From the NCBI GenBank assembly GCA_002495185.1, contig DAEB01000044.1, positions 1,359 to 28,695 of the forward strand: a DNA stretch of 27,337 nucleotides, read 5' to 3'. A program made the translations under genes and the position numbers. Shown in pieces: positions 13,685-22,470 of this stretch. Source of the DNA: Thermoplasmata archaeon UBA184. Lineage in GTDB: Archaea; Thermoplasmatota; Thermoplasmata; Lutacidiplasmatales; UBA184. The notes below the pieces were generated by a model. It ran no database searches, had not been told where the DNA came from, and saw only the letters and a list, made by a program, of their open reading frames with translations. Every line of letters starts with the position of its first letter. The first letter of the stretch is position 1.

Positions 13685-16099
13685 TCACCCGTTCCCCGAC
13701 GAGCGGGTTCGTTCCCGCAACCGCTGCGCGATCGCAAGCGACTCGAGTCCTTGCGCGACACCCCGCGCTGCTTCCGCGGGCACGTGGTGCTGGAAGAACT
13801 CCCGGACCCGAGCTTCCCGGTCCATCCCCATGACCGGGAGACCGAATCGAAGGAGCGTGTCCACGAGCGGCGTTCCCGCCCACATCGTCGTGACCGAGTC
13901 GAACCGGTCCTCGAACCATTCGAACAGCTGCCCACCACCGTACGGGTTGTCGCAGGCCTGGAGCGCGATGATCCAACCGCCCGACGGAGTGATCCCGGGA
14001 CTCGGGATGAGGTCGAGCGCACGGCGGACCGTCTCCGGACGGGGCGCCGCCCCCAGGGCGCGGCAGAACCGGGCCCGCTCGGCATCGACGCTGGTGGCCC
14101 GGATTCGGTCGACGAGCTCGTCGAAGGCGGTCTCGCCACCGGTCGCGGCGTAGGAAAGCGCGACCGGAAGCCGGAGCTCGGGGATCTGTTCATCGAAATG
14201 GGAGAACCGGGGCGCGAGGTTTCGGGCGAAGCCGGGGTCCATCTGGGCCAGCTGGATCGCCAGGAGCTCGCGCAGAAGTCCCGAAGCGTCCGGTTCTCCC
14301 GGCACTCGGTCGAGGCCTACGAGGTCCAGCTGCCGATGTAGGAATCCGCTGGCGACCTCCTGGAAGCGACGATCGTCGTGCAACGAGAGCGACAGAGTGC
14401 CCAGGGTCGTGATGATCGAGCGGACCGGGAGTTCGTCCCGAAGAGATTGTCCTGCGGAGACGAGCCGAAAGCATGCATCGACCGGCACGAGCCCCGCGTA
14501 GGCGAACGCCCGGTAATCGTCCACCAGGCAGGCCTGGTCGATCGGACCCAGCGCGGAGAAGTCCCCGACGAGTCGCTCGAAGATCTCGTCATCGTACCGG
14601 ATCCGGGCAAACACGTTGCGGCCGGGGTCGATTCGGAGTCGCTCCACCGACTGGAGTGGATGCGTCCACTCCGGTTGGTCGAACAGGACCGTGATCTCGT
14701 CCTCGTTCGAGGTAACCCGGAGGGGGACCGGCCAGGTCTCGGGCGAGGACCTCCCGTCGCACCAGAACCTCTCCTGTCGAACCGTGAGAGTCCGACCCGC
14801 GAGGGTCACGTTCAGGACGGGGTAACCGGGCCGGGTGATCCATTCCGACATGACACGTTCGACGGGTTTCTCCGAGAGTTCGGCAATCGACCTCCACAGG
14901 TCTTGGGCCCGGGCGTTCGCGAATCTGTAGCGCTCGAGATAGCGGGAGACGCCCCGCCGGAACGGCTCCTCCCCGACGTACGCCTCGACCATCCGCAGGA
15001 CGGAGGCGCCCTTTCCATAGGTCACGTCGTCCGTGATCTCGTTCAGCTCACCGGCCGACCGGATCGGCACTTTCACCGGATGGGTCGCTGTGTGCGAGTC
15101 CTCGGAGAGCGCCCAGATGAGGTTTCGGTTCACGAAGTACGACCAGGGATTCTCCTCCGGATACCTTCGCTCGATGATCCGCTGCCCCACGAACGTCGCG
15201 AAGCTCTCGTTGAGCCAGAAGTCATCCCACCAAGAGGGAGTCACGAGGTTTCCGAACCATTGGTGAGCGATCTCGTGGGCCAGCGTAGCGAGGATTCGCT
15301 GCCGCTCTTCCGCGGTCGTCGAGGCGTCGGCCAGGACCAAGCTCTCCCGGAACGCGATCGCGCCCCAATTCTCCATCGCGCCGGCCCAGAAGTTCTGGAG
15401 AGCGACAAGGTCGAGCTTGGAGAGAGGGTACGGGACGCCGAAGTACCGCTCGTACGCCCCCACGATCTCCCGGGTGCGACGCGCGCTGAACTCGCCCGAG
15501 GAGGCACGTGTCGGTGACGCGGCGACCGTGACGGAGACCGGGGGTCCGGGTACGGTGACGGTGTCGAAGGGCCCGACCCCCAGGTAGAGTAGGTAGGCGG
15601 ACATCGGCGGTGTCGGTTCGAAGGTAATCCGCGTCCGGCCGTCCACCGTCCGAGTCTCCTTTGGGGGAGTGTTGAAAACTACCTTCACTCCGGAGTCGAC
15701 CGTCAGGACCAGGCGGTACACCGCTTTGACGGAAGGGCTTTCAAACGAGGGCAGGACCCTTCGGCTTCCGGTGGGAAAGAACATCGAAGTGAGGACGTAG
15801 TCGGGGCCCGCTGGCGCCACGTACAGCCCCACCAGCGTACCCGTAGCCACCTTTCCTCGATAGACCACCTCAAGTGTATGGGGTCGATTCGGCTCCACGT
15901 CGAATTCCAGCGTGCCCGCCTTCGTGTTCTCGCGATACCGCGTGGGAGCTCCGTCCAGGGTCGTCGAATCGACCGTGAGATGAGCGAGGTCCACTGTCAG
16001 GTGTCGGTCGTCGGTGTCGAAACGGATCGCGACCCTTCCGGAGAACGTCTTTTCGCGGTAGCTGAGGTCAAGGGTCCAGTCGACCTCATCGACCTTCAA
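13685..16099 (-). CDS. M1 family zinc aminopeptidase (tricorn-factor-like)
   Basis: This 804-residue zinc aminopeptidase trims N-terminal residues from peptides; relatives in Thermoplasma are tricorn-interacting factors F2/F3 acting after the tricorn protease. Domains are an N-terminal beta domain (1 to about 180), a thermolysin-like catalytic domain (about 190-440), a beta sandwich and a C-terminal helical domain. The exopeptidase motif GAMEN is at 240-244. Zinc ligands are His275 and His279 of HEIAH and Glu298 (HEXXH-X18-E). Tyr361 fits the catalytic tyrosine. The segment that is often PCFDEP reads LPSFESPS here. There is no signal peptide. The start is TTG at 16099, with GGGGAGG (16108-16114) 8 bases upstream; I see no in-frame ATG near it. 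It is divergent from the ABC cassette. Confidence 0.94.
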   Translation of the reverse strand: MKVDEVDWTLDLSYREKTFSGRVAIRFDTDDRHLTVDLAHLTVDSTTLDGAPTRYRENTKAGTLEFDVEPNRPHTLEVVYRGKVATGTLVGLYVAPAGPDYVLTSMFFPTGSRRVLPSFESPSVKAVYRLVLTVDSGVKVVFNTPPKETRTVDGRTRITFEPTPPMSAYLLYLGVGPFDTVTVPGPPVSVTVAASPTRASSGEFSARRTREIVGAYERYFGVPYPLSKLDLVALQNFWAGAMENWGAIAFRESLVLADASTTAEERQRILATLAHEIAHQWFGNLVTPSWWDDFWLNESFATFVGQRIIERRYPEENPWSYFVNRNLIWALSEDSHTATHPVKVPIRSAGELNEITDDVTYGKGASVLRMVEAYVGEEPFRRGVSRYLERYRFANARAQDLWRSIAELSEKPVERVMSEWITRPGYPVLNVTLAGRTLTVRQERFWCDGRSSPETWPVPLRVTSNEDEITVLFDQPEWTHPLQSVERLRIDPGRNVFARIRYDDEIFERLVGDFSALGPIDQACLVDDYRAFAYAGLVPVDACFRLVSAGQSLRDELPVRSIITTLGTLSLSLHDDRRFQEVASGFLHRQLDLVGLDRVPGEPDASGLLRELLAIQLAQMDPGFARNLAPRFSHFDEQIPELRLPVALSYAATGGETAFDELVDRIRATSVDAERARFCRALGAAPRPETVRRALDLIPSPGITPSGGWIIALQACDNPYGGGQLFEWFEDRFDSVTTMWAGTPLVDTLLRFGLPVMGMDREARVREFFQHHVPAEAARGVAQGLESLAIAQRLRERTRSSGNG

Positions 16100-16131
16100 G
16101 AGACCGTCCTCCCCGCTTGGATGGTCACCGG

Positions 16132-16142
16132 ACCTAAAAGGG
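16132..16142 (-). promoter_or_regulatory. TATA box of the M1 aminopeptidase gene
   Basis: The minus strand reads CCCTTTTAGGT, centred about 38 bases before the TTG start. Initiation near 16111 would leave a short leader carrying the GGGGAGG. Confidence 0.55.
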
Positions 16143-16266
16143 CGTAGACCCGGGGGAGCTCCCGCGGGGCGGTCGAGGGCCGTTCCTCGAAGAGTGCCTC
16201 CTTGGACGGGTGGTTCCCGACGCGGAGCCCGAGAGGGTAGATGGCTCGGTCGCCGGGGGAGGGGGT

Positions 16267-16280
16267 CTTGAGAAATAGCG
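16267..16280 (+). promoter_or_regulatory. TATA-like box of the ABC cassette
   Basis: CTTGAGAAATAGCG lies 20-33 bases before the ATG at 16300. This puts the expected first base of the message at or next to the start codon. Confidence 0.5.
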
Positions 16281-16299
16281 GGAAAGGGTCAGCGTCGCC

Positions 16300-17232
16300 A
16301 TGCCCGTCGCACTGATCGAGGTCAACGGGGTGAGCAAACGATTTGGGACGGTCGAGGCCGTCTCGAACCTATCGGTGGAACTCTCCCCGGGGTCGATCGG
16401 GCTCGTCGGTCCCAACGGGTCGGGCAAGACTACCCTGATTCGGCTTCTCCTCGGGCTCCTCTCGCCGGATTCGGGGAATCTCAGCGTGCTCGGTTGCGAC
16501 CCTCAACGCGACCCGCTGGGAGTCCGCGGCCAGGTCGGATACATGCCCGAGCACGACTGCTTGAGCCCCGACCTGTCCGGCATCGGGTTCGTTGCCCACA
16601 TGGGGCGGGTGAGCGGACTCCCGAAGGAGGTCGCGATCAGCCGGGCGCACGACGTGCTCGAGTTCGTCGGGCTTGCCGAGGAGCGGTACCGGAAGATCCG
16701 GGAGTACTCGGTCGGCATGCGGCAGCGGGTGAAGCTCGCCCAAGCGATCGTCCACGACCCCCCGCTCTGCTTCCTGGACGAGCCGACCGCCGGGCTCGAC
16801 CCGAGCGGGCGTGAGGAGATGCTCGAGTTGCTCCGGGCGCTCGGCCGTCTTCCGAACCACAGCTTCGTGCTTTCGACGCACCTCCTCCACGACGCCGACG
16901 GGCTCTGTGACCAAGTCCTGATGCTCGACGCCGGCCACTGCATCGCCTCGGGTCCCGTGCGTGAGCTCATCGCTTCCCACGAAGGGGAGTCGGTCATCCG
17001 GATCCAAGGGGACACCGACCGTTTCCTCGCGAGCCTCCTCCAGCATGGATTGACCCCGAAGCCGATGGACCGGGAGATCCGTGTCGAGCTTGCTCCAGGA
17101 ACGACCCGGGCAGTGTTCGAGTCGGCCGCGGAGGCGGGCGTTCAGGTGAGGTACCTGGGCCGCTCGGTCGCGACAATTGAAGGGCTGTTCTTGGCTCGGG
17201 TCGAACTTCCGGTGCCGGAGGACCCGACGTGA
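16300..17232 (+). CDS. ABC-2 exporter ATP-binding protein (first pair)
   Basis: The 310-residue ATPase energises an ABC-2 exporter and acts on the inner face of the membrane. Walker A is GPNGSGKTT at 37-45, the signature is SVGMRQ at 137-142 (the variant usual for ABC-2 systems in place of LSGGQ), Walker B is LCFLDEP at 156-162 and the switch histidine is His194 in STHLLHD. The Q-loop position carries glutamate (YMPEHD). A C-terminal extension of about 100 residues follows the ATPase core, as in drug and polysaccharide exporters of this type. Its stop overlaps the permease GTG by 4 bases (GTGA), so the pair is translationally coupled. The substrate is not deducible. Confidence 0.93.
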   Translation: MPVALIEVNGVSKRFGTVEAVSNLSVELSPGSIGLVGPNGSGKTTLIRLLLGLLSPDSGNLSVLGCDPQRDPLGVRGQVGYMPEHDCLSPDLSGIGFVAHMGRVSGLPKEVAISRAHDVLEFVGLAEERYRKIREYSVGMRQRVKLAQAIVHDPPLCFLDEPTAGLDPSGREEMLELLRALGRLPNHSFVLSTHLLHDADGLCDQVLMLDAGHCIASGPVRELIASHEGESVIRIQGDTDRFLASLLQHGLTPKPMDREIRVELAPGTTRAVFESAAEAGVQVRYLGRSVATIEGLFLARVELPVPEDPT

Positions 17233-18056
17233 GCATCAGCGCTCCCCGGTACGCCGCCGGACCGTCCGCTCGAACGGGACCTGCCTCCCGGATCCTCGCG
17301 ATCGCGAGCCGCGAGTTCTTTCGTCGAGCGAGAGCCGCGACCCTCCTGTCGGTTGCGCTCACGTTCTTCGTGGTGGTGACCTCCGTCGTGGTCACGGTAA
17401 TCTTCGCGTCCTTCCTCAGAGCTCCCACCGCGGGCGACTTCGAGTCGGTCTACGAGTCTCCCGTCTGGCCGTTCCTGATGCTGATCGTCGCGGCCTCGGC
17501 GGGCGCCGGAAGCCTCGCCGAGGATGTCGGAGACCGTTCGATCTCGCTCTACCTCTCGCGACCGATTCGTCTCGTCGACTACGTGTCGGCGAAGACGATC
17601 GCCTGCGGGAGCTGGCTCGTGATCGCGACGGTCGGCCCCGGATTGACCGCCGTCGCGGTCACGGGGGCGCTCGGGTACGCGAGCGCGTCCGTTCTTCTCG
17701 CCGCCCTCCTAGGGTTCGTCGCGACCGGTTTCGTCGCCGCGATCTTCTTCACCGGGCTCGCGCTCGCACTCTCGTCCCTGACGAACCGGGCCCTCTACTC
17801 GGGGGTCGCCATCTTTGGAGTAATCCTCGTCCTGTACATCGGGGGGTCCGTCGTCGCCGGGATCACCGGGAACATCTACGTACCGTACGCCAACCCCATC
17901 GAGAACATCCGCAGCGTCGCGCACGGCGCTTTCGGAGTCTCGGGCGGAACGGCGACCGACCCCGCGTCTTCGGCCCTGACGCTCGTCGGGTCCGGGGTCG
18001 TGCTCTGGGTGTTCGCTCTCTGGCGGATGCGCCGGGTCGAGGTGGTTTCCGAGTGA
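17229..18056 (+). CDS. ABC-2 exporter permease (first pair)
   Basis: This 275-residue integral membrane protein has about six hydrophobic segments (about 38-62, 78-95, 125-147, 153-182, 190-212 and 248-266). The hallmark of ABC-2 permeases, a cytoplasmic stretch reading EDVGDRSISLYLSRPI (98-113), follows the second helix. It starts at GTG inside the stop codon of the ATPase gene and its own stop overlaps the start of the second ATPase by 4 bases. It presumably forms a transporter with the ATPase in front, but heteromeric assembly with the second permease is possible. There is no long extracytoplasmic loop. Confidence 0.88.
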   Translation: MSISAPRYAAGPSARTGPASRILAIASREFFRRARAATLLSVALTFFVVVTSVVVTVIFASFLRAPTAGDFESVYESPVWPFLMLIVAASAGAGSLAEDVGDRSISLYLSRPIRLVDYVSAKTIACGSWLVIATVGPGLTAVAVTGALGYASASVLLAALLGFVATGFVAAIFFTGLALALSSLTNRALYSGVAIFGVILVLYIGGSVVAGITGNIYVPYANPIENIRSVAHGAFGVSGGTATDPASSALTLVGSGVVLWVFALWRMRRVEVVSE

Positions 18057-18994
18057 CCGACCCCGTCATCCAGGCAGTGGACGTCACCAAACGGTACGGT
18101 GAGGTCCTCGGGCTGAACGGCTTCACCGCAACCATCGGTCCCGGCATCACCGGGCTGATCGGTCCGAACGGCGCCGGAAAGTCGACGTTCTTCCGCCTCC
18201 TGGTCGGTCAGCTGAAGGTCGACGCCGGCGACCTTCGGGTCCTCGGGTACAATCCGTGGGGGGAAGGGGAGTTCCGCCGGATGGTCGGGTACTGTCCCGA
18301 GCACAGCACGTTGTTCGAGTGGATGACGGCCCGAGACTTCCTCACCTCGCTCCTCCGGGTCGACGGGTTCCCCAAGGCCGAGGCACACGCCCGAGCCACG
18401 GAGGCGATCGCGACCGTGGGACTCAGCGAGGCGCAGGACCGGCGGCTCGTCACCTACAGCAAGGGGATGCGTCAGAGGGTCAAGCTCGCCCAGTCGATCG
18501 CCCACGACCCCGCTCTGATTCTTCTCGACGAACCTCTGAACGGGGTCGACCCGGTCGGTCGGGCGGCCGTGATGTCACTGCTCCGCCGGCTGCAGCGAAG
18601 CGGCCGGCACGTGCTCGTGAGCTCGCACGTGCTCTACGAGGTCGAGCGCCTGACCGACCAGATCGTCATGATCACGAACGGTCGGGTCATCGCGTACGGG
18701 GACCTCCACCGTATCCGGAGCCTGATCGACGCGCACCCGCACGTGATCGACATTGAGACCCCCGACCCGCGGGGAGTCGCCCGGGTGCTCGCGTCGATGG
18801 ACCACGTCGTATCGATTGAGTTCCCCGGCGAGGGTCGTTTGCGGGTCCAGTCCCGTTCCCCTGAGGAGTTCTACGGCGCTCTCCCCGGGCTCGTGGTCCG
18901 GGAGGGTCTCGACATCCGTGCCGTGGGGAGCGCGGACGACAACCTGGACGCCGTGTTCCGCTACCTTTCCGAGGGGGGCCACGGACCCCGATGA
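18053..18994 (+). CDS. ABC-2 exporter ATP-binding protein (second pair)
   Basis: The 313-residue ATPase carries Walker A GPNGAGKST at 37-45, the Q-loop-equivalent YCPEHS at 80-85 (glutamate, as in the first ATPase), signature SKGMRQ at 136-141, Walker B LILLDEP at 155-161 and the switch His192 in SSHVLYE. I place the start at GTG 18053, inside the permease stop (GTGA). The open frame extends about 290 codons further upstream, but that part overlaps the permease in another frame, is very arginine-rich and is not coding. The two ATPases align over their full length and probably arose by duplication. It ends in a 4-base overlap (ATGA) with the next permease. Confidence 0.93.
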   Translation: MTDPVIQAVDVTKRYGEVLGLNGFTATIGPGITGLIGPNGAGKSTFFRLLVGQLKVDAGDLRVLGYNPWGEGEFRRMVGYCPEHSTLFEWMTARDFLTSLLRVDGFPKAEAHARATEAIATVGLSEAQDRRLVTYSKGMRQRVKLAQSIAHDPALILLDEPLNGVDPVGRAAVMSLLRRLQRSGRHVLVSSHVLYEVERLTDQIVMITNGRVIAYGDLHRIRSLIDAHPHVIDIETPDPRGVARVLASMDHVVSIEFPGEGRLRVQSRSPEEFYGALPGLVVREGLDIRAVGSADDNLDAVFRYLSEGGHGPR

Positions 18995-19767
18995 CCGGGC
19001 AAATCTCGCGGATGCTCGTGGTCCTCTCTCTCTCGTTCCGCTCGAGCCTCCAGGGACTCCGTCTCTTCGGGCTCGCGGCGTTCGCGGCGGTCCCGACGGT
19101 CCTCGTCGGGGCGATCGCGAGCACCGGGGCATCGCCGACCCTCCTCGAGAACGCCTCCGAGCTGTTCGTCGGCGCGCTCACGCTTCCGGTCGTGATCATG
19201 GTCATCGTTCTCGTGATTGCCGTGGCGCAGTTCCGGAACGAGATCGACGCGGAGACGCTCGTCTACCTCTCCGACCGCTCGGTCGGACGGGGAACCGTGG
19301 TGTTCGGGAAGTTCTTCGGAGCGTGGGGCGCGAGCCTGGCCCTCGCCCTTCCGGCGGCCCTCCTCCCGTTCGCGGTGGTCTCGGCCGCCGGAGGAGGGCC
19401 CTCGAGCCCCACGGTGGTCCCGGCCGTCGCGGCCTCGGTCCTCCTCGCGACGGCCGCCTACGTCGGCTTCTTCCTCTTTCTCGGTCTCGTGAGCCGGTCG
19501 GCGCTCTTCATCGGGCTGCTGTTCGGCTTCCTCTGGGAAGAGCTCTTGCTCCTGCTTCCCGGGGACGCTCCTCGGCTCACGCTCGCCTTTTACTTCCGAA
19601 GCTTTCTCTCCGGGGAGATCTCGAGCGGACCGCTCGCCCACTTCGCCGGCGCCGTCCCGGGTACGCTCGCGGCTGTGACGCTCTTCAGCGTCACCGTAGC
19701 ATTCCTGGTGCTCACGGTCGCTGCGTTCCAGTCGCTCGAGACGGCCCCCGACCGCGGGAATGCCTAG
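18991..19767 (+). CDS. ABC-2 exporter permease (second pair)
   Basis: This 258-residue membrane protein has about six hydrophobic segments (about 25-45, 58-81, 108-131, 141-166, 170-189 and 222-246). After the second helix comes RNEIDAETLVYLSDRSVGRG (82-101), the equivalent of the cytoplasmic stretch seen in the first permease (there EDVGDRSISLYLSRP). The two permeases show the same layout but limited identity. The ATG overlaps the stop of the second ATPase by 4 bases. It is the last gene of the cassette, and no convincing terminator hairpin follows within 100 bases. Confidence 0.87.
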   Translation: MTGQISRMLVVLSLSFRSSLQGLRLFGLAAFAAVPTVLVGAIASTGASPTLLENASELFVGALTLPVVIMVIVLVIAVAQFRNEIDAETLVYLSDRSVGRGTVVFGKFFGAWGASLALALPAALLPFAVVSAAGGGPSSPTVVPAVAASVLLATAAYVGFFLFLGLVSRSALFIGLLFGFLWEELLLLLPGDAPRLTLAFYFRSFLSGEISSGPLAHFAGAVPGTLAAVTLFSVTVAFLVLTVAAFQSLETAPDRGNA

Positions 19768-19783
19768 GAAAGGGCTTCGCGAG

Positions 19784-19805
19784 GGGCGGCCGACGGGCGG
19801 CCGAG
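19784..19805. repeat. Tandem 11-base repeat downstream of the ABC cassette
   Basis: GGGCGGCCGAC is followed at once by GGGCGGCCGAG. It lies 17 bases after the last permease stop and about 70 bases before the next gene. It is GC-rich and could arise by chance or slippage; no function is assigned. Confidence 0.4.
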
Positions 19806-19848
19806 AGGCGAATGAGGAGCCGCGACTCGACCATGCCCACAATCCTGA

Positions 19849-19858
19849 AGCAATAACG
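19849..19858 (+). promoter_or_regulatory. TATA-like box of the DUF1579-like gene
   Basis: AGCAATAACG is centred about 24 bases before the ATG at 19877. It supports that internal ATG over an upstream in-frame one at 19760, which overlaps the end of the permease gene. Confidence 0.5.
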
Positions 19859-19876
19859 CATGCTCCGTCGCACAGT

Positions 19877-20440
19877 ATGTACCGTTCCCGGTCGCCCCGC
19901 AGATGGAAGATCGAGGGACTTCCCGCCGCCGGCCCCGCCCGGGGCCTGAAAGGCAAGCTGCGACTCTTTGGCCAGTTCGTTGGGGATTGGGAGATCGTCG
20001 AGCTCCGGTTCCCCCGCGCTCGTCGGACCTCCCGACCGTTGACAGGGGAGGTCCACTTCAATTGGATCCTCGGGGGCCGCGCCATCCAGGACGTTTGGGG
20101 GCATCACGACCCTCGCACGGGACGGTTCGTCCCGTGGGGCACCACGGTCCGGTACTATTCGCCCGCCCTGAAGGCCTGGCGGAGCACGTGGATCGCCCCG
20201 GGACAGAAGTACGTCCGCCGTTTCGTTGGACGTAGGGTCGGGTCCGAGATCGTGTTGAGAGAAGAACCGCGCGGGCTCAGGACGGAGTGGTGGATCTTCT
20301 CGCACATCCGACCCGATTCGTTCGAGTGGCGGGCGGTCCAGAGGCGACGCCGGAGAGGTCCCTGGGAGACCGTCGAGACCATGAGAATTGAGCGTCGCGG
20401 TCACGGACCGAGTGGCACGGGCTACTCAGGGCAGTCGTAG
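19877..20440 (+). CDS. DUF1579-like protein
   Basis: The 187-residue protein has the lipocalin-like pattern of the DUF1579 group: GDWEI at 36-40, GEVHFNWILGGRAIQDVW at 57-74, then GTTVRYYSPALKAW at 88-101 and FSHIRPDSFEWRA at 141-153. The rows of beta strands suggest a small beta-barrel that could hold a hydrophobic ligand. No signal peptide is visible, and the N-terminus is basic. The function of the family is unknown. I chose ATG 19877 because the extra 39 residues of the longer frame are polar, charged and unlike the rest, and because a TATA-like box lies about 24 bases upstream. It converges with the cyclase genes, with 22 bases between the stops. Confidence 0.78.
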   Translation: MYRSRSPRRWKIEGLPAAGPARGLKGKLRLFGQFVGDWEIVELRFPRARRTSRPLTGEVHFNWILGGRAIQDVWGHHDPRTGRFVPWGTTVRYYSPALKAWRSTWIAPGQKYVRRFVGRRVGSEIVLREEPRGLRTEWWIFSHIRPDSFEWRAVQRRRRRGPWETVETMRIERRGHGPSGTGYSGQS

Positions 20441-20462
20441 ATTCTCGCACCTCGGTACAGAC

Positions 20463-22391
20463 CTACGAGAGCTTCAGCCGCCGGAGCAACCGGGCAAAGC
20501 GCCGGTCGGCCCGCAGCCGGTCGAACCGTGGCTCGACCTTAATCCAGGCGAGCCACGCCGAGCGTTCTGCCTCGGCCCGTCCGAGCCAACGGAACGCTCG
20601 GTCGGAGTCCCCGAGACCCACGTAGAGGAGCGCGATCCAGTACGACGGGACGTACTGGCGTCTTCCCCGCGTCAGAAGCGTCGCCAGAATCTCGTTCGCC
20701 TCGCGCGACCGACCGGCCGAGGCGTACACATGTCCCAGGACCGCGAGGCTCATGGTGCTCTCGTTCGTCAGCCGAACCGCGGTCCGGACCTCCTCGATGG
20801 CCTTGTCGTAGAGCCCCTTTTCGAGATAGGGCCGGCCGAACCAGAGGTGGGCCTGCGCGAAGGTCGGGCTGAGCCCGAGCGCCTTCTCGTACTGTTCGAT
20901 CGACTCGTCGTACCTCCGGCTGAGATACAGCACGTGACCGAGGGCAGTGTTGATCCCAAGCGACAGCGGGTCCAGCTCGAGCGCCCGTCGGACCTCCGTG
21001 AGCGCCTCGTCGAGCCGGCCCATCGCCTTGAGGAGGTCGGAGTAGAACTGGTGGGACGCGGGGTAGTTCGGGTTCAACGCGATCGACTGGCGGAACTCCC
21101 GCTCGGCCTCGGCCCAGGCGCGGTCGTAGAGGAATCGGACGAAGCCGAGCGAGGCGTGGGCCTCGGCCAGGGTGGGTTCCAGCTCGAGCGCTCGGAGGGC
21201 CGCCGCGCGGGCGCGGGGGAACGCGTGCCGCGGTCGGTCGTACTCGAGCCAGGCAAGGGTGCTGTACGCGTCCGCGATCCCCGCGTGCGCGCGCGCGAAC
21301 TTCGGGTCCTTCCGGAGCGCCTCGGTGAAGCTCGCGATCGATTGTCGCAGCGACTCTTCGGTCCGCTGGTTCAGTTGGAAACGACCCCGGAGGTAGGCCG
21401 AGTGGGCCTGGGTGTTGCCCGTGAGCGGACGGTCGAGAACCTGTCGCTCAGCCCTCAGGATCTCGACCTCGAGGGCGTTCGCGATCCGTCGGGAGATGTC
21501 CGACTGGAGGGCGAAGACATCTCGGAACTCCCGGTCGAACTCCTGCGACCAGAGAGTCTCTGCGCTCGTGACGTCCAAAAGCCGAGCGGTGATTCGGACC
21601 TGGCTTCCGGCCTTTCGCACGCTCCCTTCGACGACGGCGGTCGCTCCCAGCTCCCGGGCGACCTCTCGCAAGGGGGCCTCGGAGTGCTTGTACCGCATCA
21701 CGGACATCCGCCCGATCACTCGAAGGCCGGTGATCTGGGACAGGGTCTGGATCAGTTCCTCCGTGATTCCGTCCGCGAAGTACTCGTCGTCCGAATGGCC
21801 GCTAAGATTGGTGAGCGGAAGGACGGCTACCCGCGGCTCGTTCTTCCGGGCGGGAGCGGCGACCGGATGGGAGGACGGAAGCTCGACCTTGAAGACCTGC
21901 ACCGGGGTGACGATGTTCTTCAGTTCCGGGATGCCGACCGATGCGAACCGAGCGTCGACCTTGTTGACGACCTGGTCGTAGACCTGCCGGGATACGCAAA
22001 CCCCGCCCGGGTCCGAGAGCGGCTGGATTCTCGAGGCGATGTTCACGGCGTCTCCGAAGACGTCCTTGTCCCGGTGGACGACGTCTCCGAGGTGGATGCC
22101 GATCCGGAGCTCCAAATCGTCGTCGCCCGCGCGAGCGTTGCGGGACTGGACCGCCGCCTGGATCGAGACCGCGCAGTTCACTGCTTCTAGGGCACTTCCG
22201 AACTCGACGAGATAACCATCCCCAAGGGACTTCACGACCCGCCCTCGGAACCGGCGGAAGATCGGCTTCACCAGGCGGTCCTGCTCCCGAAGGAGCCGAA
22301 GGGCCCGTCGCTCGTCGCGCTGAGTGATCCCCGAGAAACCTACCATGTCGGTGAGCATCATCGCGGCCAGTCTGCGTCGGTCGCTCACCAC
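20463..22391 (-). CDS. Class III nucleotide cyclase-TolB-like-TPR protein (downstream paralogue)
   Basis: The 642-residue soluble protein joins a class III adenylate/guanylate cyclase domain (about 8-170), a TolB-like N-terminal domain (about 186-315) and TPRs (about 330-620). Catalytic residues all appear present: metal-binding Asp15 (LTDMVGFS) and Asp58 (GDGYLVEF), base-contacting Lys54, Asp114 in FGDAVN, and transition-state Asn117 and Arg121. cAMP as product is the family expectation but not proven. The C-terminal VEPRFDRLRADRRFARLLRRL is the usual ending of bacterial proteins of this architecture. No membrane helix is visible, so the TPRs probably receive the signal. Start codons are GTG GTG at 22391 and 22388. 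It shares the whole architecture with the gene upstream (22471-24435), from which it is separated by 80 bases and its own promoter. Confidence 0.9.
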   Translation of the reverse strand: MVSDRRRLAAMMLTDMVGFSGITQRDERRALRLLREQDRLVKPIFRRFRGRVVKSLGDGYLVEFGSALEAVNCAVSIQAAVQSRNARAGDDDLELRIGIHLGDVVHRDKDVFGDAVNIASRIQPLSDPGGVCVSRQVYDQVVNKVDARFASVGIPELKNIVTPVQVFKVELPSSHPVAAPARKNEPRVAVLPLTNLSGHSDDEYFADGITEELIQTLSQITGLRVIGRMSVMRYKHSEAPLREVARELGATAVVEGSVRKAGSQVRITARLLDVTSAETLWSQEFDREFRDVFALQSDISRRIANALEVEILRAERQVLDRPLTGNTQAHSAYLRGRFQLNQRTEESLRQSIASFTEALRKDPKFARAHAGIADAYSTLAWLEYDRPRHAFPRARAAALRALELEPTLAEAHASLGFVRFLYDRAWAEAEREFRQSIALNPNYPASHQFYSDLLKAMGRLDEALTEVRRALELDPLSLGINTALGHVLYLSRRYDESIEQYEKALGLSPTFAQAHLWFGRPYLEKGLYDKAIEEVRTAVRLTNESTMSLAVLGHVYASAGRSREANEILATLLTRGRRQYVPSYWIALLYVGLGDSDRAFRWLGRAEAERSAWLAWIKVEPRFDRLRADRRFARLLRRLKLS

Positions 22392-22413
22392 GGCACCAAA
22401 TCCCGGGGCCGGG

Positions 22414-22423
22414 AGTTAATCTC
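22414..22423 (-). promoter_or_regulatory. TATA box of the 20463-22391 cyclase gene
   Basis: The minus strand reads GAGATTAACT, centred about 27 bases before the GTG. Its position in the 80-base gap suggests the second cyclase gene can be transcribed on its own. Confidence 0.55.
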
Positions 22424-22470
22424 TCCGCCCACCGTCGGCCCTTCCCGAGGTCGGGGCCCGTCCCTCGGAG

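Noticed and set aside
17177..18052. N-terminal extension of the second ABC ATPase
   Set aside because: It overlaps the permease in another frame and is arginine-rich; the GTG at 18053 gives a standard ATPase N-terminus and a 4-base overlap.
19760..19876. 39-residue N-terminal extension of the DUF1579-like protein
   Set aside because: It overlaps the permease stop and has no conserved feature; the TATA-like box supports ATG 19877.
20388..22190. 600-residue open frame opposite the cyclase-TPR gene
   Set aside because: It is a mirror of a well-supported coding region; a similar long frame faces the second cyclase (22780-24681).
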